Shown: positions 1 through 4,032 of the stretch, piece after piece | Numbering within the stretch: position 1 is the stretch's first letter | How the letters are laid out: each line of letters starts with the position of its first letter | Assembly: GCA_018712905.1 (NCBI GenBank) | Contig: DVGD01000211.1 | Span: 1-5,099, forward strand | Source: Candidatus Avoscillospira stercoripullorum | GTDB taxonomy: Bacteria > Bacillota > Clostridia > Oscillospirales > Oscillospiraceae | Length of the DNA: 5,099 nucleotides | Direction: 5' to 3' | The notes under the pieces: model-generated | What the model was told of the DNA's origin: nothing | Seen by the model: only the letters and a program-made list of their open reading frames with translations | Databases searched by the model: none | Position numbers and translations under genes: made by a program

Positions 1-125
1 CCACCTTTGACTGGGTGAAACGCCATTACAAGATCATCAACGCCGTCAGCGGCGGCTTCCTCATCCTGGTGGGCGTTCTCATGGCCACCGGCACCCTGGG
101 ACGGCTGCTGGCACTGATGAGTTAG
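1..125 (+). CDS. CcdA-like cytochrome c biogenesis / thiol-transport membrane protein, C-terminal end only
   Basis: Only the last 40 codons are present, in the frame that begins at position 3 and ends at a TAG at 123-125; the 5' part lies outside the window. The visible tail has a short basic stretch (V-K-R-H-Y-K), then Asn-Ala-Val-Ser-Gly-Gly followed by a hydrophobic helix and a short Leu-rich end. This resembles the last transmembrane segment of CcdA/DsbD-beta proteins, where a conserved Gly-rich turn precedes the final helix. CcdA proteins pass electrons from cytoplasmic thioredoxin across the membrane to extracytoplasmic thiol-disulfide proteins. The next gene, eight bases after the stop, encodes a TlpA-type thioredoxin-fold protein, the classic partner, and this supports the call more than the short tail does. 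The catalytic cysteines are not in view. Another polytopic membrane protein cannot be excluded. Confidence 0.7.
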   Translation, partial: TFDWVKRHYKIINAVSGGFLILVGVLMATGTLGRLLALMS

Positions 126-133
126 GAGGCAAC

Positions 134-781
134 ATGTCCCAAAAAATGAAACTGCTCCTGGGCATTGCTGCCCTGGTGGTGCTGCTGGTGGGAGCGTACT
201 TCCTCTACGACAGGCTCAGCGCCGATGTCTCCCACGATGTGCTGGTCTCCCAGGACGCAGATGAGACGCCCACAGAGGCCGAAACCGAAACTGAAACGCA
301 GACCGTCCCCTCCGACACGGAAGAAACCACCGAGAAAGAGGAGGAAGAGGCCACTGCCAATCTGGTGCCGGATTTCACCGTGACCGACGCCGACGGAAAC
401 GAGGTAAAGCTCTCGGACTATTTTGGTAAGCCCATCGTGCTCAACTTCTGGGCCAGCTGGTGCGGCCCGTGCAAGAGCGAAATGCCGGATTTCAACGAGT
501 TTCACGGCAAGCTGGGGGAGGAAATCACCTTCCTCATGGTGAACATGACCGACGGAAGCCGCGAGACCGTGGACACGGCCAAGGATTACGTGGCTGAACA
601 GGGCTTCACCTTCCCGGTGCTCTTTGACACCGCCGGCAACGCCGCCGCCACCTTTGGCGTCTATTCCCTTCCCACCACCTATTTCATCGACGTCCAGGGG
701 AACGCCGTGGCCTATGCCATGGGCGCCATCGACGCCGACACCCTCCAAAAGGGCATTGATATGATTTACTCCCAAGCATAA
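134..781 (+). CDS. Membrane-anchored TlpA/ResA-family thiol-disulfide oxidoreductase
   Basis: This 215-residue protein has a lysine-containing N-terminus and one hydrophobic helix (about residues 7-25), with no lipobox cysteine, so it is probably a signal anchor facing outwards. Residues 41-74 form a very acidic Thr/Glu-rich linker. The thioredoxin-fold domain (about 77-215) has the active site W-C-G-P-C-K with Cys110 and Cys113, preceded by N-F-W-A-S, and the cis-proline loop at S-L-P-T-T-Y (Pro180). These are hallmarks of TlpA/ResA/AhpC-TSA-like redoxins, which reduce disulfides outside the cytoplasm, for example in apocytochrome c or other exported proteins. The start is set by an AGGAGG at 124-129 that overlaps the stop codon of the upstream ccdA-like gene, so the two genes are probably co-transcribed and translationally coupled; CcdA would supply the electrons. 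The true substrate cannot be read from the sequence, as no cytochrome gene is in view. Confidence 0.9.
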   Translation: MSQKMKLLLGIAALVVLLVGAYFLYDRLSADVSHDVLVSQDADETPTEAETETETQTVPSDTEETTEKEEEEATANLVPDFTVTDADGNEVKLSDYFGKPIVLNFWASWCGPCKSEMPDFNEFHGKLGEEITFLMVNMTDGSRETVDTAKDYVAEQGFTFPVLFDTAGNAAATFGVYSLPTTYFIDVQGNAVAYAMGAIDADTLQKGIDMIYSQA

Positions 782-812
782 CAAATGCCGCCCGGTCTGG
801 GCGGCATTTGTT
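780..812 (+). terminator. Perfect 14-bp hairpin between convergent tlpA-like gene and ung
   Basis: Arms 780-793 and 799-812 are perfectly complementary around a five-base loop, GGTCT. The left arm starts inside the TAA stop of the thioredoxin-like gene. The stem has a GC core (GCCGCCC) and an A/T base, and its right arm ends in ATTTGTT rather than a clean run of T, so the U-tract is partly inside the stem. Because it sits between two convergent genes (the ung stop is at 823-825), it may end transcription from both sides. Termination strength is inferred from structure only. Confidence 0.75.
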
Positions 813-822
813 GCGATAGGGG

Positions 823-1491
823 TCACCAGCGGATTGCTGCTTCGCCGTGGGATTCCAAAAAACGGTTGATCTGACTGAAGGGGCGGCTGCCGAAAAAGCC
901 GCTGTAGGCCGAGAGCGGACTGGGGTGGGGTGCGGTGAGCACCAGGCGGGGATAGGGCGATTGGGCGGCCTGCGCCGCCTTTTTCTGCGCTTGGGCGCCC
1001 CAGAGCAGGAAGGCCACCGGCTGGGGCAGCGCGGCAATGGAGGCCACCACGGCGTCGGTGAAGGCCTGCCAGCCAAGCTTGCTGTGGCTGTTGGCCTTGC
1101 CCGCCTCCACGGTGAGCACCGTATTGAGGAGAAACACGCCCTGGGCTGCCCAATCGGTGAGGCAGCCGTCGCTTCTTGGCGGAATGCCAAAATCGCTTTG
1201 CAGCTCCTTGTAGATGTTCACCAGAGACGGCGGCGGCTTCACACCGGGCGAGACCGAGAATGCCAGTCCGTGCGCCTGCCCCGCGCCATGGTAGGGATCC
1301 TGCCCGAGGATCACCACCCGTACCTGTTCCGGCGGCGTCATGGAAAAGGCCGCAAACAGCTGCTCTCTGGGGGGATATACGGTGGCCGTTTCATAGGCTT
1401 TCTCCACTCGCTGGGAAAGCGCTGCAAACGCCGCCGGGGAGAAGCGCGGCGACACCTGCGGCGCCCAGCGCCCCAACTCGATAAGCTCCAT
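823..1491 (-). CDS. ung: Uracil-DNA glycosylase, family 1
   Basis: The 222-residue product has the normal length for family-1 Ung. It removes uracil from DNA by cleaving the N-glycosidic bond, starting base-excision repair after cytosine deamination or dUTP incorporation. Visible motifs are the water-activating loop G-Q-D-P-Y-H at residues 63-68, with Asp65 as catalytic base and Tyr67 closing the pocket; the uracil-stacking Phe78 in G-L-A-F-S-V; the Pro-rich loop P-P-P-S-L at 86-90; the uracil-recognising Asn123 in L-L-N-T-V-L-T-V; and the DNA-intercalation loop H-P-S-P-L-S-A starting at His189. All key residues are present, so the enzyme should be active. The ATG start at 1489-1491 is supported by an AGAAGGAGA on the minus strand at 1501-1509. 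The gene is convergent with the thioredoxin-like gene and divergent from the 92-residue membrane protein gene. I found no convincing promoter for it in the 1492-1580 region. Confidence 0.97.
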   Translation of the reverse strand: MELIELGRWAPQVSPRFSPAAFAALSQRVEKAYETATVYPPREQLFAAFSMTPPEQVRVVILGQDPYHGAGQAHGLAFSVSPGVKPPPSLVNIYKELQSDFGIPPRSDGCLTDWAAQGVFLLNTVLTVEAGKANSHSKLGWQAFTDAVVASIAALPQPVAFLLWGAQAQKKAAQAAQSPYPRLVLTAPHPSPLSAYSGFFGSRPFSQINRFLESHGEAAIRW

Positions 1492-1521
1492 ATTTTTTCA
1501 TCTCCTTCTGGGAAATAGGAC

Positions 1522-1550
1522 TTGCGCCGCCGCAGGAAACACGCTATACT
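1522..1550 (+). promoter_or_regulatory. Sigma-A/sigma-70 type promoter for the membrane protein-rubredoxin operon
   Basis: The -35 element is TTGCGC at 1522-1527 and the -10 element is TATACT at 1545-1550, separated by exactly 17 bases. The expected transcription start is near 1557, giving a leader of about 15 bases that places the AGGAGG at 1560-1565 almost at the 5' end. Both hexamers and the spacing are close to the housekeeping consensus. Confidence 0.75.
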
Positions 1551-1559
1551 GATGGACAT

Positions 1560-1565
1560 AGGAGG
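1560..1565 (+). promoter_or_regulatory. Ribosome binding site that sets the start of the 92-residue membrane protein
   Basis: AGGAGG lies seven bases before the ATG at 1573. This argues for that ATG over the in-frame TTG at 1522, which is the -35 element of the promoter, and over the in-frame ATG at 1552, which lies upstream of this site. Confidence 0.8.
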
Positions 1566-1572
1566 CGGGCAA

Positions 1573-1851
1573 ATGAGAGATCTCTTGCGAAAATGGTTCC
1601 TTCCCTGGACAGCGGAATACCTCTTTTCGGATGACAGACAGTATCAAAAATGGCTCCAACGCCGGTATGCTTCCATGCGTACGGCGCGGATCCTGTGCCT
1701 CCTGGTGGCGGCGGTGTGCCTGCTGGCAGGCTACTTTCTCAATCGCCGTCCCATTATGCTGTTGACCACCGTGCCGCTTTTGCTGGTTCTAGGGCTTACC
1801 ATGGCCATGGAACAGATGGAAGCGGTTATGGACGGGCAAGACTACACTTAA
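1573..1851 (+). CDS. Small two-helix membrane protein of unknown function
   Basis: I do not recognise this 92-residue protein. It has an N-terminal part of about 37 residues rich in aromatic and basic residues (W8, W12, Y16, F18, Y24, W27, then R-R-Y-A-S-M-R), a first hydrophobic helix at about 38-56, a very short basic turn N-R-R-P (57-60), a second hydrophobic helix at about 61-79, and an acidic, Met-rich C-terminal tail ending in D-Y-T. The tight turn means a helical hairpin with both ends on the same side of the membrane. The side is ambiguous: the N-terminal charges favour the cytoplasm, but the turn is also basic. No cysteine pairs or cofactor motifs are seen. It sits 20 bases before the rubredoxin gene behind one promoter and ahead of one terminator, so the two are probably co-transcribed. 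A functional link to rubredoxin is possible but rests on position alone. Confidence 0.8.
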   Translation: MRDLLRKWFLPWTAEYLFSDDRQYQKWLQRRYASMRTARILCLLVAAVCLLAGYFLNRRPIMLLTTVPLLLVLGLTMAMEQMEAVMDGQDYT

Positions 1852-1857
1852 CGAAAC

Positions 1858-1863
1858 AGGAGG
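1858..1863 (+). promoter_or_regulatory. Ribosome binding site for rubredoxin
   Basis: AGGAGG sits eight bases before the ATG at 1872. It fixes a 51-residue rubredoxin rather than a longer product from in-frame codons upstream, which overlap the preceding membrane protein gene. Confidence 0.85.
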
Positions 1864-1871
1864 TACAAACC

Positions 1872-2027
1872 ATGAAATACGTCTGCGATCTGTGCGGCTG
1901 GGAGTACGACGAGGAAGCCGGCTATCCCGAAGGCGGCATTGCCCCCGGCACCAAGTGGGAAGATGTTCCCGAGGACTTCGAGTGCCCCATGTGCTCTGTG
2001 GGCAAGGATCAGTTCTCCCCCGCGTAA
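1872..2027 (+). CDS. Rubredoxin
   Basis: The 51-residue product is a typical single-domain rubredoxin, a small soluble cytoplasmic electron carrier with one iron bound by four cysteines. The ligands are visible as two loops: C-D-L-C-G with Cys5 and Cys8, and C-P-M-C with Cys38 and Cys41. Between them lie the conserved W-E-Y-D (from Trp10), the P-E-G-G-I-A-P-G-T loop (residues 19-27) and W-E-D-V-P-E-D-F (from Trp29). In anaerobes such proteins hand electrons to oxygen- or peroxide-detoxifying enzymes such as rubrerythrin, flavodiiron proteins or superoxide reductase; none of these partners is in this window. The gene is the second of a two-gene unit, after a small membrane protein gene, and is followed by a strong terminator. 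Length, cysteine spacing and hydrophobic core all match the family, and no residue is missing. Confidence 0.96.
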   Translation: MKYVCDLCGWEYDEEAGYPEGGIAPGTKWEDVPEDFECPMCSVGKDQFSPA

Positions 2028-2045
2028 TGCGTTGGTTTCTTTGTG

Positions 2046-2074
2046 CCCCGCATCCTGAGGATGCGGGGTTTTCT
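2046..2074 (+). terminator. Intrinsic terminator after rubredoxin
   Basis: A perfect 10-bp GC-rich stem (CCCCGCATCC at 2046-2055, GGATGCGGGG at 2059-2068) closes a three-base TGA loop and is followed by TTTTCT at 2069-2074. This is a textbook rho-independent terminator for the plus strand. The T-run overlaps the stop codon of the convergent dehydrogenase gene (2073-2075). Read from the minus strand the hairpin has no following T-run, so it should be weaker in that direction. Confidence 0.9.
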
Positions 2075-2852
2075 ATTGGGCGTAGAGCTTGCCCACCAGC
2101 CAATTGAGTACCCTGACCGGCAGGAGCTTGGCCAAAAGGCAGAAGAATTTATATGTCCAGCCGATGGCGTAGAGTCCCTTGACGCGGCGCTTCCCGGCAA
2201 TCTTGGCAAGATACGCGCCGGCGGCCTCGGGCGGCATGCCGTTCTTCTCGTCCAGCTCCATTTTGTGGACGCTCCGCTGGATGCGCCCGCCGTAGACGTC
2301 ATCCCCGGCGGCGGATTTCTCCCGGGCGGCGGTGAAGCCCGTGGCGATGTCCCCGGGCATGACGGCTGTGACCGAGACGCCAAAGGGCTTTGCTTCGTTG
2401 GCCAGCGCCAGAGAGTAGTCGTTGATGGCCGCCTTGGTGCAGGAATAATAGGCCTGGAACGGAATGGCCACCGGCGCCGCCACGGAGCTCACGTTGATGA
2501 TGCGTCCGCCCGTCGCCCGGAGGTGGGGCAGCGCCGCGCGGTTGACGCGCACCATGCCAAAAAAATTGACGTCGAAGAGGCGCATGGCGTCGGCGGTTTC
2601 CGTGAACTCCACGGCGCCGGAGATGCCAAAGCCCGCGCAGTTCACCACCAGATCCAGCCGCCCTTCCGCCGCGACCACCTGGCTGACCGCGGACGCCACG
2701 GCAGCTTCGTCTGTGACATCCACACTCAGATCCCGCGCCTGGCCGCCGCGGCGGCTGAAGGTATAGACAATATAGCCCCCGGCGGTCAGGGCGCGGGCTG
2801 TGGCCAGGCCGATGCCCGAGGTGCCGCCGGTGACAATGGCAATTTTCTTCAT
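2073..2852 (-). CDS. Classical short-chain dehydrogenase/reductase (SDR), substrate unknown
   Basis: The 259-residue protein is an NAD(P)-dependent oxidoreductase with a Rossmann fold from its first residues. Visible motifs: cofactor-binding T-G-G-T-S-G-I-G at 8-15; S-R-R at 33-35 after the second strand, where basic residues usually favour NADPH; D-V-T at 45-47; N-C-A-G at 71-74 (normally N-N-A-G); D-V-N with Asn96; and the catalytic Ser123, Tyr136 and Lys140 with the standard 13-residue Ser-Tyr spacing. P-G-D-I-A-T at 166-171 closes the cofactor site. The last 30 residues are hydrophobic with scattered basic residues (W-T-Y-K-F-F onward), which could contact the membrane or a lipid-like substrate; this part is inference. 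The ATG at 2850-2852 is chosen because AAAGGAG on the minus strand (2860-2866) precedes it and the Rossmann strand begins at once. An in-frame extension to 2975 would pass through the promoter. It appears to be a single-gene unit, and neighbours give no clue to the substrate. Confidence 0.93.
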   Translation of the reverse strand: MKKIAIVTGGTSGIGLATARALTAGGYIVYTFSRRGGQARDLSVDVTDEAAVASAVSQVVAAEGRLDLVVNCAGFGISGAVEFTETADAMRLFDVNFFGMVRVNRAALPHLRATGGRIINVSSVAAPVAIPFQAYYSCTKAAINDYSLALANEAKPFGVSVTAVMPGDIATGFTAAREKSAAGDDVYGGRIQRSVHKMELDEKNGMPPEAAGAYLAKIAGKRRVKGLYAIGWTYKFFCLLAKLLPVRVLNWLVGKLYAQ

Positions 2853-2880
2853 AAGGATGCTCCTTTCGTCTCTTCCCCTT

Positions 2881-2909
2881 AGTATAATACCGCCGCCCCG
2901 GCGGTGCAA
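2881..2909 (-). promoter_or_regulatory. Sigma-A/sigma-70 type promoter for the SDR gene
   Basis: Read on the minus strand, TTGCAC (2904-2909) and TATACT (2881-2886) are separated by exactly 17 bases. The predicted start is near 2874, giving a leader of about 22 bases before the ATG at 2852. The -10 hexamer is identical to the one at 1545-1550. Confidence 0.75.
2889..2905. repeat. Inverted repeat inside the SDR promoter spacer
   Basis: ACCGCC (2889-2894) and GGCGGT (2900-2905) are perfect inverted copies around a five-base GCCCC centre. The dyad fills the spacer between the -10 and -35 elements and runs into the -35, a position used by some repressors and by MerR-type activators. In a GC-rich genome a six-base pair of arms can arise by chance, so the role is speculative. 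Confidence 0.4.
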
Positions 2910-2953
2910 GGGCGGCGTTGGGGGCAGGAGAAAAATTGCATCTTTTTTCCCAT

Positions 2954-2984
2954 TGTTCGCAAATGCTTCACACATTTTCGCGCA
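2954..2984. repeat. Imperfect dyad upstream of the chaperone operon promoter (possible operator)
   Basis: The inner arms CGCAAATG (2958-2965) and CATTTTCG (2973-2980) match at seven of eight positions around a seven-base centre. Extending to 2954-2965 and 2973-2984 gives nine of twelve matches. It lies just upstream of, and probably over, the -35 region of the promoter for the J-domain protein, grpE and dnaK. It is not a CIRCE element (TTAGCACTC-N9-GAGTGCTAA). Operator function is inference from symmetry and position. Confidence 0.4.
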
Positions 2985-2992
2985 TACTCATG

Positions 2993-2998
2993 TAAAAT
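2993..2998 (+). promoter_or_regulatory. Probable -10 element of the chaperone operon promoter
   Basis: TAAAAT lies about 36 bases before the J-domain gene start, in the only AT-rich stretch of the region. No good -35 is found at 16-18 bases (the best is ACACAT at 2970-2975); TTCACA at 2967-2972 would need a 20-base spacer. The promoter may be weak or activator-dependent, or the -10 may be mis-assigned. Confidence 0.4.
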
Positions 2999-3017
2999 AG
3001 GGTCTATCAGAAGTGTT

Positions 3018-3025
3018 GGAGGTGA
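3018..3025 (+). promoter_or_regulatory. Very strong ribosome binding site for the J-domain protein
   Basis: GGAGGTGA is an eight-base perfect complement to the 16S rRNA 3' end, eight bases before the ATG at 3034. It rules out the in-frame GTG at 3013, which lies upstream of this site. Confidence 0.85.
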
Positions 3026-3033
3026 AAGCTCAC

Positions 3034-3549
3034 ATGGCAAAAGATCCCTATGAAGTCCTCGGCGTGCCGCACGGCGCCTCTGAGGAGGAGATCAAGGCGG
3101 CCTATCGTCGCCTGGCCAAGCGATATCACCCCGACCTCAATCCGGGGGATCCCACCGCCGCCCAGAAGATGAACGAGGTCAATCAGGCCTACGAGCAGAT
3201 CAAGAACCCTGCTGCCTATGCATCTCAGCAGCAGAATACCTACCGCACCTATGCCACCTACAACACCTATCATCCCCAGCAGGAGCGCGACCCCTTCGAG
3301 GACATCTTCCGGGGATTTACCGGCCAGCAATATCGCTCCGGCGGCAATCGTGTGCGGCCGTTCCAGCTCCTGCGGACGCTGGTGCTCATCTACCTGCTCT
3401 TTAACCTGGTCAGCTGCATGGCCAGTTCCCTGGTTTCGCGGCCATATTACCGCGACTACGGCACTTACTCCAGCGAAAGTGAAAGCCAGGGACCCTGGTC
3501 TCAGGAAAACCGGGAAGGCTTTGGAACATGGAATTGGGAGGATGGCTGA
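3034..3549 (+). CDS. Membrane-anchored J-domain protein (DnaJ-like co-chaperone, no zinc finger)
   Basis: The 171-residue protein starts with a complete J domain (about residues 4-60): D-P-Y-E-V-L-G-V, helix II with A-Y-R-R-L-A-K-R-Y, and the invariant H-P-D at 32-34, which triggers ATP hydrolysis by Hsp70. After it comes a Gln/Thr/Tyr-rich linker (about 64-82) with repeated T-Y pairs, a short [10 protein letters not shown] segment (86-95) like the start of a DnaJ Gly/Phe region, a basic stretch (R101, R106, R108), and one hydrophobic helix (about 110-134). The C-terminal 37 residues are rich in Tyr, Ser, Glu and Trp. The zinc-finger and C-terminal substrate-binding domains of true DnaJ are absent, so it should not be called dnaJ. 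Arginines before the helix and the need to meet DnaK place the J domain in the cytoplasm and the tail outside. It is the first gene of an operon with grpE and dnaK, so its likely job is to recruit that DnaK to the membrane; the client is unknown. Confidence 0.92.
   Translation: MAKDPYEVLGVPHGASEEEIKAAYRRLAKRYHPDLNPGDPTAAQKMNEVNQAYEQIKNPAAYASQQQNTYRTYATYNTYHPQQERDPFEDIFRGFTGQQYRSGGNRVRPFQLLRTLVLIYLLFNLVSCMASSLVSRPYYRDYGTYSSESESQGPWSQENREGFGTWNWEDG
3536..3541 (+). promoter_or_regulatory. Ribosome binding site deciding the grpE start
   Basis: GGGAGG lies inside the end of the J-domain gene. It is nine bases from the ATG at 3551 but directly abuts the in-frame ATG at 3542, which leaves no spacer. 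This favours 3551. The arrangement implies translational coupling. Confidence 0.65.
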
Positions 3550-3550
3550 G

Positions 3551-3988
3551 ATGGGACTTTTCTTTCAGCGGCAGCAGCCGCAAGAGGGGCGCTACGAGGC
3601 GCTCCTGGCTGAATATCAAAATTATCGCCGCCGCACCTCCATGGCCTTGGAAGCGGCGGAGGGAAAATCCGCCCGGCAGACTGCCGCGGCGTTTTTGCCC
3701 CTGTATGACGATCTGAGCCGGGCGCTTGCGTGTAGCTGCAACGATCCGGCCTTCTACCAGGGCGTGGAAATGATCTACCGGAGCTTACTTGGCATTCTCT
3801 CCTCTCTGGGGGTGAAGCCCATGGACTCCATGGGTCGGATCTTCAATCCCACCTACCACGAGGCCGTGGAGACCATCAACGACCCCAAATACCGCCGGGA
3901 TGAGATCGTGAAGGTGATCCGAGTGGGCTTCACCATGGACGACGAGGTGATCCGGCACGCCCGGGTGATCGTCGCAAATTGCGAATAA
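3551..3988 (+). CDS. grpE: GrpE-family nucleotide exchange factor, short form
   Basis: GrpE speeds ADP release from DnaK, resetting the chaperone cycle. This product is 145 residues; typical GrpE proteins are about 180-200. The retained parts are the end of the long helix (E-Y-Q-N-Y-R-R-R-T at 21-29), the four-helix region with F-L-P-L-Y-D-D-L-S-R-A-L (48-59) and F-Y-Q-G-V-E-M-I-Y (68-76), and the beta domain that inserts into the DnaK cleft: L-G-V-K-P-M (86-91), G-R-I-F-N-P-T-Y-H-E-A-V (95-106) and V-G-F-T-M-D-D-E-V-I-R-H-A-R-V (125-139). What is missing is the disordered acidic N-terminus and most of the paired N-terminal helix, of which only about 20 residues remain. The start at 3551 is one base after the J-domain stop; an alternative ATG at 3542 would add three residues. 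The product should still dimerise through the helix bundle and act on DnaK, but any thermosensing by the long helix may be reduced. The last point is inference. Confidence 0.93.
   Translation: MGLFFQRQQPQEGRYEALLAEYQNYRRRTSMALEAAEGKSARQTAAAFLPLYDDLSRALACSCNDPAFYQGVEMIYRSLLGILSSLGVKPMDSMGRIFNPTYHEAVETINDPKYRRDEIVKVIRVGFTMDDEVIRHARVIVANCE
3972..3984. repeat. Perfect 13-base palindrome at the grpE end
   Basis: TCGCAA-A-TTGCGA is perfectly symmetrical, ends one base before the grpE stop codon and lies 48 bases before dnaK. Its first eight bases, TCGCAAAT, also occur at 2957-2964 inside the dyad upstream of the operon. It falls in coding sequence (V-A-N-C-E), so chance is possible. No T-run follows, so it is not a terminator. 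Confidence 0.3.
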
Positions 3989-4032
3989 TTTAGCCATTTT
4001 GGCGCAGATGGAACGATAAAAGGAGCGTAAAC

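Noticed and set aside
122..1153. Long open frame on the minus strand (343 codons) across the TlpA-like gene and the ung region
   Set aside because: It is antisense to the TlpA-like gene and overlaps ung in another frame. Its translation is low-complexity Gly/His/Arg-rich and lacks any domain, while the overlapped frames carry clear catalytic motifs.
847..1518. 223-codon open frame on the plus strand opposite ung
   Set aside because: It lies entirely opposite a gene with all Ung motifs, and its translation resembles no family. High GC content makes such antisense frames common.
1522..1572. Upstream TTG (1522) and ATG (1552) starts for the 92-residue membrane protein
   Set aside because: The TTG is the -35 hexamer of the operon promoter, so it would not be transcribed. 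The AGGAGG at 1560-1565 serves the ATG at 1573.
2043..2882. 279-codon open frame on the plus strand opposite the SDR gene
   Set aside because: It starts inside the rubredoxin terminator and is the antisense shadow of an SDR with an intact catalytic triad.
2853..2975. N-terminal extension of the SDR by 41 residues
   Set aside because: The extension would run through the promoter and ribosome binding site, and the Rossmann strand begins immediately after the ATG at 2852.
2966..2998. Sigma-32-like heat-shock promoter around CTTCACA ... CAT
   Set aside because: The match to CTTGAA and CCCCATNT is poor, and sigma-32 is not expected in a Gram-positive host.
2853..3033. CIRCE operator (HrcA site) upstream of the chaperone operon
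   Set aside because: I looked for TTAGCACTC and GAGTGCTAA with a nine-base gap and found neither half. The only dyad has a different sequence.
3989..4032. Separate promoter for dnaK in the grpE-dnaK gap
   Set aside because: TTGCGA at 3979-3984 has no -10 at a usable distance, and GATAAA at 4015-4020 has no -35 partner, so operon transcription from upstream is more likely.
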